A stretch of 52,673 nucleotides of DNA, from assembly GCA_016938685.1 (NCBI GenBank), contig JAFGUD010000418.1, positions 1 through 52,673 on the forward strand, written 5' to 3'. The stretch is from Bacteroidales bacterium (GTDB taxonomy: Bacteria > Bacteroidota > Bacteroidia > Bacteroidales > JAFGUD01). Below, one piece after another: positions 1-8,229 of the stretch. The first letter of the stretch is position 1, and each line of letters begins with the position of its first letter. Under the pieces are notes generated by a model, which was not told where the DNA came from, searched no databases, and saw only the letters and a list, made by a program, of their open reading frames with translations. Made by a program: the position numbers and the translations under genes.

Positions 1-1
1 A

Positions 2-3000
2 TATTATTTGGATATGGCATCAAAATCTGATGCAAATTATTTTGAAATAGAGAAAGCTTTTAACACATACTGGGAAGGAAGAGAGACTGAAGGTGTTAAA
101 GGATATAAACCGGTCGCAAGATGGTTGTACTTGGCGCTACCTTTTGTTGGGTCTGATGGCAAAATGTACAGTAATAATGATTACTTAATGGCCGTAAATT
201 ATTTAGAATCAAAAAAAACAACAGATAATGCGCAATGGGTATCGGTAGGTCCATTCGATAAACCGAGTCCTATAAATCCAGATTTATGTCCAGAAAACAC
301 AAATGGTATGGGAAGAGTAAATTGTATTGAAATAGATCCTTTTACAGATGATCTATACGTTGGAGCAGCTTCGGGAGGTCTTTGGAAAAAAACTATTGAC
401 GGTTGGGAATGCCTAAGCAATGATTGGTATTCGCAGGGAGTATCTACCATATTATTTGACCCAACCCAAGAAGGTGTTATGTATGTCGGAACAGGAGATA
501 GAGATGGTTTTTCTGCCGCTCCAATAGCAAGGGGGGGTGGGATTTATAAAGGGAATTTAGTTGATAGTTTTATTAGATATGAAGTTGATGACGAAACATC
601 ACCCATAATCAAAAAACTTGTTATTGATCCGAATAATAGTCAATACTTATTAGTGGCAACATCAACAGGTATATATCAAAGTGATGATGCTGGTGAAAGC
701 TGGGAAAAACTGACCCTTCCAAGTTATTATTCTGATATATCGGATATAATGTATCACCCTTTAAATTCAAATATTGTTTATGCAACAGTTTATTCTGATG
801 GATTTTTTTTACGATCAGTTGATGGAGGTGAAACATGGACACAAATTACTTCAATCCCTGTCGGTTATCGAAGTGTTATAGCCACTGATTCAGATAACCC
901 AGATTGGGTTTTTGTAATAACAACAGATATTTCAGGTGCAGGCATAGGGAATTTTTATTACTCTATAAATGCAGGTTACAGCTTTACTCCTGTGTTCTCA
1001 GGAACACCACCGAATATCTTTCAAAATCATGATTTGAATGGAAACATTGGTCATGGTCAGGCATGGTATGACATGTGTTTAGTTCAGCACCCTATTACCA
1101 AATTGCTTTGGACAGGTGGTATTGATGTATTCACATCACTTGCTTTGTATGGAGGAACTTGGAAGCAAGTGACAAGTTGGTCTAGGTATCAAGACTACCC
1201 TGCTATTCATGCTGATATACATGATTTGAAATTTACTCACGATGGTAGTATTTTATATGCTGCTACTGATGGAGGTGTTTATAAAACGCTTGACGAAGGT
1301 CTGACTTGGACAGATATTTCTGACGGATTAGTAATTTCTCAATCCTATAATATATCACAAAGTAAAACAGATGTTGATAAAGTTCTAAGTGGTTATCAAG
1401 ATGTTGGAATAAATATTTGGCAAAATGGAGTATGGAATAATTTAACTTATGGAGATCAAACACAATGTGTAATTGATGAATCTAATCCAAATAATTATTT
1501 AGGAGTGCTTAATACCGGAAAATTGTGTAGACTACTTGACGGAGGAAACATTGCGACTATATCCGCGGCTCCAGGTAATGCAGCAAGATGGATAACTCCT
1601 GTGTTGGCTGATAATGAAATTGAAGGAAAACTATGGTTTGCTTATGATGAAATTTATACAACTAATAACGCATTTGGGTATCCTCCAGTTTGGCAGAAAA
1701 TGACAAATTTTTACGATAATAAAGCGATTATTCATTTAGAAAGATCTTTGACAGAAAATAACTTGATGTATATTTCAAAACCAAATTCAAATAACGAACA
1801 ACTTTGGCTTTTAGGAAGATATGCAGATGGGCAATGGACAGATTTGACATCAAATTTACCAAATCCAAGTGTTGCGGCATTAAAAACAAAGACAGTAACA
1901 TATAATAATGATCTCGTTTTTATGCTACAAAACAAGAGAGTATATAAATCCGAAGATAAAGGAAATACGTGGGAAGACTACATGCAAGGATTACCTTTGG
2001 GTATACCCCCTACTACTATTATTTCTGACACGGTAACAGGAAACTTATTTTTAGGAACAAATTATGGTGTGTTTTATAGAGAACCTTTTATGAACGAATG
2101 GCAAGAGTTCAACAATGGGCTACCTAAAGGAATAATTGTTACTGATTTTGAAATTTATTATGGTGAATGTGAAAACATATTAAAAATTGCCACATATGGT
2201 CGCGGTTTATGGCAAACTCCAATACCAATACAACAGGAACCTGTAGTTATTTCTGAGGATATGACAATTGATTCTTATACCATGAATATTTTTACAGATA
2301 TTACAGTAGAAAGAGGAAAAACACTCACGATTATTAATTCAAATTTGAAATTTAATATAAACAATAGTATTACTGTTGAGCCAGGAGCTAAATTAGAACT
2401 TGAAAACACAACAATAACAAACACTCCTTATTGTGATAATGAATCATGGGAAGGTATTGTTGTCTTAGGTGAACAGAGCGAATTGACTTTTGGGTTTTTT
2501 ACTGCTAATAATGCTATAATCAGCAATGCTCAAATTGCTGTAAAATCAGTAGGAGGTGGAGTAATTAACACCTTAAATTCCAACTATGTAAATAATAAGA
2601 CTGACATACAAATAAATAATTATGAAAATCCAAATACAGATTGCGTAATTAAAAACAATACATTTAAGACATTGACAGGTTTTTCCAATACAGGAAATTA
2701 TCATATTGAACTGGAACTTGCAGGAAATATAACACTAAGAGGCAACACATTTATTGAGGAAGAAGTGGTAGATCCAGCACTTAGAGGAAACGGAATTTAT
2801 TCTTACAATACTGATTTAAGTATCGGTCCAATATTTTTTCCGCAAACTCCTAATACTTTTGAAAATTTTAAAACAGCGATTGAGGTTATTAATACCAATT
2901 TTTCATATTTGACACAAATTAAAAACAATGATTTTACAAATAACGCAGAAGCCATCTTTGTAAGCACATCCGCTCCGGTAATAACCAGAAACAATTTTAG

Positions 3001-4999
3001 CTATGGAACATCCGATGAAACCGTTACTTTTGGTATTTATATGGATAATTGCACCGGATTTCAGGTTGAAGAAAATATTTTTACAGGACTGGAGTCTGAA
3101 AACACTTTTGGCTTAATTGTAAAAAATTCCGGCACTGATAATAATAAGATTTATAACAATGAATTTTACAACATGTCAATAGCCTGTCAAGCATTGGGTA
3201 ACAATGGACAAAGCGGTGTGAGAGGAGGGTTGCAGTTCATTTGTAATACATTTGAAAATACATTAAGAAACAGTATTGATGTCAGAGATAACAATCCGTT
3301 TATGAACATTGTTGTTGAAGATAACGGAGAAGAAGAATTACCCGCAGAAATTGGAATTAATCCAAATCAAGGAAGCAGATTGACTTCTGCCGGAAATAAA
3401 TTCATTACACATGTAAACTATGATATTTTCAATACATTAGCTCACTTTAATTATTATTATAAAACTAGCGAAATCTATGGGTATCCACAGAATGTTGTAG
3501 GAGATGTTACTCTGTTCAATAGTGCAATAATAAATAATTGTCCATCAAGTTCTAGTGTAGATTTAAGTGTTTTACAAGATTTAAATGACAGCATCGTAGA
3601 AACTCAAAACTATTTAACCGAGTTAATTGATATTAATAACACAGAAACACTATTAGAAAGAATTAATACAACAAACCCCGAAGAAGCAAATCAGCTAAGA
3701 AAAGATTTATTAAGACTTTCTCCTAATTTATCTGATACAGTAATGGCAAGTACTGCTATTATTGAAGATGTATTCCCTGAGGTTATGGTTTCAGAGGTAT
3801 TGAGTGCTAATCCTAGAAGTTCCAAATCATATTCAGTATTAAAATCACTGGAAAACAGACAAAATGAGTTACCTGAACCATTTATGAATGATATTTTGGA
3901 AGGTCGGAACACAATTTCTCATCATGAACATATTTCAGCAAAACTGACTGGTTTTGAAGCTGAAAAATATCAGGTTATTCAAAAATATATTCATGAAATC
4001 AGAACAGATACAATTCAGAATATTCCGGCAGACAGTGTTGTTAAGGTACTGGTATCAATCAATACCCTTTATAGCGATTATATGCAGATTTCTTATTATT
4101 TGTATCTAAAAGATTATGATAATGCAGAAAATGTTCTTTATCAAATTCCGATAAAATACGAATTGAACAACAGAGAACAAAAAGAATACGATGATTATTC
4201 GCAAATTGCAGCAATTGAGATTGATTTAGGCCGAAATGAAAAATCGTATTACGAAATGACATCTGTGCAAAAAAATATTCTTTATTCCTTGTCAGAAGAT
4301 ACACTTTCAAAATCGGGTGCAATAGCAAGAAACATTATTAGTAAAGTTGACAGTGTGTATTTTGGACATGGTGTTGTAATACCTGTTTTTGATTCAACAG
4401 GAAACAAACAAGCAGATTACAATCAACCAAAACTTGCTTTTGATGTCAGTCCTAATCCCGCAGATGAATATTTTATTGTTGATTATCAGTTACCTGTTAA
4501 AACATTCAGAAATGCAGAGTTTGTGATGTGCAATTCAAATAATCAAAAAGTTTACAAACAAAATATCACTCGTTATTGGTATCAACTAATTGTTGAAACA
4601 GAAAAGATTGAACCTGGCTTTTATATGTGTAAACTTATTCTTGCAGGAAAGGAATTAGACAAAAAAGGAATTATTATCAAACCTGACCAAATGTCTCCTT
4701 ACGAAAAAGAAAATGCAGAAAAATTGTATTTCGATGCATTAAACGGAGAAAACAAACCAATGGTTGTTTATCCAAATCCGGTTGATGATTATCTATACGT
4801 TAATTTTTCTTTGTCTGTTGAACAAGAAAGTATTATTCAGGTAACCGACGTTTCAGGAAAAGTTGTTATTACAGAAAATATTAGTGAAAACACATCTGAA
4901 TTGAAGTTTAATACTAGCAATTTGGCAAGCGGTGTTTACACTATCAACCTGATTATTGACGGAGAGGTTATTTCAACAGAAACTATTATCCGAAAATAA
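2..4999 (+). CDS. T9SS cargo protein: BNR propeller, beta-helix, two C-terminal sorting-type domains (5' partial)
   Basis: The frame is open to the left edge, so the signal peptide and true start lie outside the window. Numbering from the codon at base 8, residues about 70-740 look like a sialidase/VPS10-type beta-propeller with Asp-box-like motifs (SDDAGESW near 224, SVDGGETW near 269, LDEGLTW near 426, SEDKGNTW near 646). Residues about 760-1160 have short Asn-rich strands typical of a right-handed parallel beta-helix. About 1180-1460 is helical. Two domains of the Por secretion sorting type follow in tandem, starting at SPNPADEYF (near 1480) and YPNPVDDYLYV (near 1588); the second ends the protein. 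Inferred role: a large protein exported through the T9SS and held on the surface or released. Its substrate cannot be told. A strong terminator follows the stop codon. Confidence 0.85.
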   Translation, partial: YYLDMASKSDANYFEIEKAFNTYWEGRETEGVKGYKPVARWLYLALPFVGSDGKMYSNNDYLMAVNYLESKKTTDNAQWVSVGPFDKPSPINPDLCPENTNGMGRVNCIEIDPFTDDLYVGAASGGLWKKTIDGWECLSNDWYSQGVSTILFDPTQEGVMYVGTGDRDGFSAAPIARGGGIYKGNLVDSFIRYEVDDETSPIIKKLVIDPNNSQYLLVATSTGIYQSDDAGESWEKLTLPSYYSDISDIMYHPLNSNIVYATVYSDGFFLRSVDGGETWTQITSIPVGYRSVIATDSDNPDWVFVITTDISGAGIGNFYYSINAGYSFTPVFSGTPPNIFQNHDLNGNIGHGQAWYDMCLVQHPITKLLWTGGIDVFTSLALYGGTWKQVTSWSRYQDYPAIHADIHDLKFTHDGSILYAATDGGVYKTLDEGLTWTDISDGLVISQSYNISQSKTDVDKVLSGYQDVGINIWQNGVWNNLTYGDQTQCVIDESNPNNYLGVLNTGKLCRLLDGGNIATISAAPGNAARWITPVLADNEIEGKLWFAYDEIYTTNNAFGYPPVWQKMTNFYDNKAIIHLERSLTENNLMYISKPNSNNEQLWLLGRYADGQWTDLTSNLPNPSVAALKTKTVTYNNDLVFMLQNKRVYKSEDKGNTWEDYMQGLPLGIPPTTIISDTVTGNLFLGTNYGVFYREPFMNEWQEFNNGLPKGIIVTDFEIYYGECENILKIATYGRGLWQTPIPIQQEPVVISEDMTIDSYTMNIFTDITVERGKTLTIINSNLKFNINNSITVEPGAKLELENTTITNTPYCDNESWEGIVVLGEQSELTFGFFTANNAIISNAQIAVKSVGGGVINTLNSNYVNNKTDIQINNYENPNTDCVIKNNTFKTLTGFSNTGNYHIELELAGNITLRGNTFIEEEVVDPALRGNGIYSYNTDLSIGPIFFPQTPNTFENFKTAIEVINTNFSYLTQIKNNDFTNNAEAIFVSTSAPVITRNNFSYGTSDETVTFGIYMDNCTGFQVEENIFTGLESENTFGLIVKNSGTDNNKIYNNEFYNMSIACQALGNNGQSGVRGGLQFICNTFENTLRNSIDVRDNNPFMNIVVEDNGEEELPAEIGINPNQGSRLTSAGNKFITHVNYDIFNTLAHFNYYYKTSEIYGYPQNVVGDVTLFNSAIINNCPSSSSVDLSVLQDLNDSIVETQNYLTELIDINNTETLLERINTTNPEEANQLRKDLLRLSPNLSDTVMASTAIIEDVFPEVMVSEVLSANPRSSKSYSVLKSLENRQNELPEPFMNDILEGRNTISHHEHISAKLTGFEAEKYQVIQKYIHEIRTDTIQNIPADSVVKVLVSINTLYSDYMQISYYLYLKDYDNAENVLYQIPIKYELNNREQKEYDDYSQIAAIEIDLGRNEKSYYEMTSVQKNILYSLSEDTLSKSGAIARNIISKVDSVYFGHGVVIPVFDSTGNKQADYNQPKLAFDVSPNPADEYFIVDYQLPVKTFRNAEFVMCNSNNQKVYKQNITRYWYQLIVETEKIEPGFYMCKLILAGKELDKKGIIIKPDQMSPYEKENAEKLYFDALNGENKPMVVYPNPVDDYLYVNFSLSVEQESIIQVTDVSGKVVITENISENTSELKFNTSNLASGVYTINLIIDGEVISTETIIRK

Positions 5000-5019
5000 G
5001 AAAATAATTAAACTAAAAT

Positions 5020-5058
5020 CCGATTGTGAGTTTTTTCACAATCGGGTTTCTTTTTTTT
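5020..5058 (+). terminator. Intrinsic terminator after the first cargo gene
   Basis: A perfect 10-bp stem (5020-5029 with 5036-5045), six-base loop, is followed by a nearly unbroken T tract to 5058. It lies 20 bases after the stop codon of the large cargo gene. A Bacteroidota -7-like box (TATCTTTG, 5058-5065) sits directly behind it and may start transcription of the next, damaged gene, but I see no matching -33 element at the usual distance. Confidence 0.85.
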
Positions 5059-5149
5059 ATCTTTGATAAAACCATTTTAAACAAAACATTGTCTTCAAAT
5101 TATGAATGTACAGACAATGCATGCAATATCTCAGCTAAGAATACAAAAC

Positions 5150-5245
5150 TATGCACAATCCACTATTCACAATGCACTCAACATAAAAAACTATTCACAA
5201 TGCACTCAACACAATCCACTATCCACAATCCGCTATCCACAATGC
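5150..5245 (+). repeat. Short degenerate tandem repeat of CACAATGCACT/CTATCCACAAT type
   Basis: A 21-base unit beginning CTATTCACAATG occurs exactly at 5163-5183 and 5191-5211, a period of 28. Shorter CTATCCACAAT units follow at 5219-5229 and 5234-5244, a period of 15, with related fragments on either side. The array ends where the signal-peptide codons of the next gene begin. Small ATG-starting open frames here arise from the repeat and do not look like real genes. Confidence 0.8.
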
Positions 5246-7328
5246 ACTATTAACTATCCTTCTGCTTCTTTCTACTTCTATTGCTTTCGCCCAGCAATTT
5301 ACAGAGCAAACAGACATTGAACTTACAGGTGTTTACGAAGGAAGTTGCGACTGGGGAGACTTCAACAACGATGGACTTATGGATTTTATGATTACCGGTA
5401 ATTTTGATGGATATTCGAGTTTTTCAGGCATATACAAAAATCTGGACAGCAACAAATTTAAGTTATTAAAAGATTCTATTGTTCCTGTATTCAGAAGTTC
5501 AGTAGAATGGGGTGATTACAATAATGATAATTATATGGATATAGTTCTTTCTGGGTCATTATTAGAATACCCTTCTTTAACACAATATACAAAAATATAT
5601 TCAAATAATAAAGGTCTTGCTTTTTCAGAAATTACCATTAATATTGCTCAGGCAGACGAAGGAGCTATTTCCTGGGGGGATTACAATAATGATGGTAATC
5701 TGGATATTTTACAATCAGGTTTAAGTGAATGGGGAGATGTTTTTACTAATCTTTATAAAAATTATGGAAATGGATATATTGTAAATCAGGCAGCAATCTA
5801 AATAGAACATGTTTGGATGAGTGATGTTTCGTGGGGTGATTATAATAATGACGGTTATCTGGATTTTGTCATTATGGGTTTAAATGAAGATTTTGAAAGA
5901 ATAGTTAAAGTATATAAAAACAATGGAAATGGGAATTTTGAAGTGCAAGACCAGTTTGTGTTTACCGGAGTTCAGGCAGGGAGCATTGATTGGGGTGATT
6001 TTAACAATGATGGTTTTTTAGATTTAATTTTCAATGGTCAATATTTTGTTGAATCTGCTACAACTTTAGAAACAACAATTTATACAAATAATGGAGGAAA
6101 TAGTTTTTCTGAATTACTAAATCAAAACTTTAAAGAAACAACATGGGGCGAGGCTGATTGGGGAGACATAAATAACGATGGATACTTGGATTTTGTATTG
6201 ACTGGATGGGTGCAAAGTAAAGGAGAAGTTAGTACCACTTTATACCTAAACAATACAAATGAAACTTTCAGTCAGATGGTAGATTCATTAACACATGTTG
6301 GTTATGGAAGCACTTCATGGGGTGATTATGATAATGATTTAGATTTAGATTTATTACTAACAGGACTGTATGCAAGTTCAGCAGAAACATCTGAAATTTA
6401 TAAAAACAACGAAACAACTCCCAATTTCAGACCAAATGTAATAATCAACCTGCAAACAGAAATAATAGGAAATGATGTAACTTTCAGTTGGGATGAAGCC
6501 ACAGATAATAACCAGCCATCAGCAGGACTAAACTATAATATATATGTTTACGAAGAAGGCAATGATTCTACTTATATTGCTTCACCACAGGCTTTCCCAT
6601 ATAATCATCCCTTAAATGGCAAACGACTTATTGCAAAACGTGGACAAATACAGGGAGTCAGACAAGACGGCAGAGTTTCTTACATGCTAAAAGGAGTTTT
6701 TGAAGAATGCAAAACGTATTATTGGAGTGTTCAGGCAATAGATGCTAGTTTTGTTGGTGGAGAATTTGCACCTGAACAGTTTTTCAAACTTCCTGATATT
6801 ATTTTTCCTGAAATAGAATGTCGCACAGACACAACAATAATATTACTTGAAGAAGAAACACTCTACATTGCGGGAACGGAGTTTGATTTGCTTAATTACT
6901 CTGATAATTGTGATTCAGTAAGCATTATAAACAACTACAATAATGCAGATTCACTTGTTGGAGAAACATTTCCGATTGGGACAACAACTGTCACTTGGAC
7001 AGTAACTGACGAAGCCGGAAATCAAACACAATGCAGCTTTGATGTTGAGATAAAGGAATTTGTCGGGGTAGATGAATTGACTGAAAATGAGATTTTGATT
7101 TATCCAAATCCGGCAGATGACGTTATTACCATCAAAGTTTTGGACTCTTATTCAAAAGAATATCAAATAAGTATTTACAATTTTAATGGTGAAAAAATAT
7201 ATTCAGAAGAGGTTTGCTCAAATGATTTTAAAATCCAAACACAGCTTTTTTCAATCGGACTTTATCTTTGTGTAATATCACAAAACGGACAAATTATTTC
7301 TTCTGAAAAATTCATTGTAGAACACTAA
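5242..7328 (+). pseudogene. Broken FG-GAP/VCBS-repeat T9SS cargo protein with HYR and sorting domains
   Basis: One reading frame runs from 5187 to 7328 and is interrupted only by TAA at 5799-5801. It encodes a signal-peptide core (LLTILLLLSTSIAFA at 5250-5291, then QQ), seven Ca-binding FG-GAP-like repeats of the form WGDxNNDGxxD spaced about 53 residues (from about 5346 to 6350), a fibronectin-like linker, a HYR-type domain (about 6820-7050) and a T9SS sorting domain beginning IYPNPADD near 7096. Two defects are visible. No ATG, GTG or TTG lies in frame between 5187 and 5379; the nearest ATG (5242) is out of frame and meets a stop three codons later. The TAA falls between FG-GAP repeats three and four. 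The downstream part could only start at ATG 5817, without a signal peptide. I read this as a pseudogene; sequencing error is the alternative. It ends 10 bases before the converging EamA gene. Confidence 0.75.
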
Positions 7329-7338
7329 ATCGAAAAAT

Positions 7339-8229
7339 TTAAAGTTGTTGTTTTTTCTTTTTTTTATTCAGAATAAAAATCCCGAGTAGAATAAAAAACA
7401 GACCAATGTAGGTTGTATAGAATATTTCTTCCCCAAGAATAAAACGTATGAAAATCAATGCCAAAGCAGGAGATAGGAATATCAAATTGCTTATTTTATC
7501 GTTAGAAGTAGTTAATTTCATGGCTTTTAGCCAAATAATAAATGTTATTCCAAGTTCGAAAAATCCTACATAAACAGCCGGAGCAAGAGAAATGTCTATT
7601 TTGAAGTTAAAATCTGAGATAAAAAATATTGCAATCGCTTCGTAAACAAGAGCAAATAAGAAATTAAGGAAAAGTTTTACTACTTCGTCGCGTTTATCTT
7701 TTACATTCAAAAGCCAAAATAAAGCCCAAATTACAGAGCTGAAAGCTGCTAAAAAAACTCCAAAAGGTTGGTCTATTTTCAGAGTTGATAAATTACCTTG
7801 CGTTGCAATTATCATTACTCCCGAAAAACTCACAAGTAGTGCAATAATGCTTTGTTTTTTTATTTTTTGTTTTAAAAAAGGAGCCGAAAGTAAAACTAAA
7901 ACCACTGGCCATGTGTAATTTAGCGGTTGAGCTATTTGTGCCGGCAATATTGAATATGCTTTTAGCAAAACCATGTAATATCCAAAAGGATTAAGTACGG
8001 CTACTAATGCAGATTTGCCAATTTCTTTGGAAGATGATTTTAATACTAATTTTAGTTTATTTGTAAATAGAAGAGTAACAAAAGTTATTATTGTGGCAAC
8101 AAAAGTAGAAATGAATAGAAGTTGAACGTAATCAATAACTTCTAATGCAAGTTTAAATCCGGTAGAAACAGTTGACCAGAAAAGCACAGCTAGAAGAGCA
8201 AAAATATAGGCTTTTTTTTGGTTGGTCAT
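7339..8229 (-). CDS. EamA/DMT-family inner-membrane transporter
   Basis: The 296-residue protein is almost entirely hydrophobic, with about ten predicted membrane helices arranged as two similar halves. This is the layout of the EamA (drug/metabolite transporter) superfamily. Typical features are the N-terminal segment with FWSTVSTGFKLAL, the PLNYTWPVVLVLLSAPFLK stretch at the end of the first half, and a lysine-rich cytoplasmic tail (ILNKKKKKQQL). Such proteins export amino acids, nucleosides or other small metabolites; the substrate cannot be predicted here. The start codon overlaps the stop codon of the upstream SpoIIE gene by one base (TAATG), so the two are probably co-transcribed and translationally coupled. 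Confidence 0.85.
   Translation of the reverse strand: MTNQKKAYIFALLAVLFWSTVSTGFKLALEVIDYVQLLFISTFVATIITFVTLLFTNKLKLVLKSSSKEIGKSALVAVLNPFGYYMVLLKAYSILPAQIAQPLNYTWPVVLVLLSAPFLKQKIKKQSIIALLVSFSGVMIIATQGNLSTLKIDQPFGVFLAAFSSVIWALFWLLNVKDKRDEVVKLFLNFLFALVYEAIAIFFISDFNFKIDISLAPAVYVGFFELGITFIIWLKAMKLTTSNDKISNLIFLSPALALIFIRFILGEEIFYTTYIGLFFILLGIFILNKKKKKQQL

Noticed and set aside
5150..5245. Possible CRISPR array
   Set aside because: Units are uneven in length, lie next to each other without unique spacers, and no cas genes are present.
5026..5320. Two small plus-strand open frames of 72-75 codons
   Set aside because: Their sequence is the translation of the terminator and tandem repeat; they overlap each other and resemble no protein.
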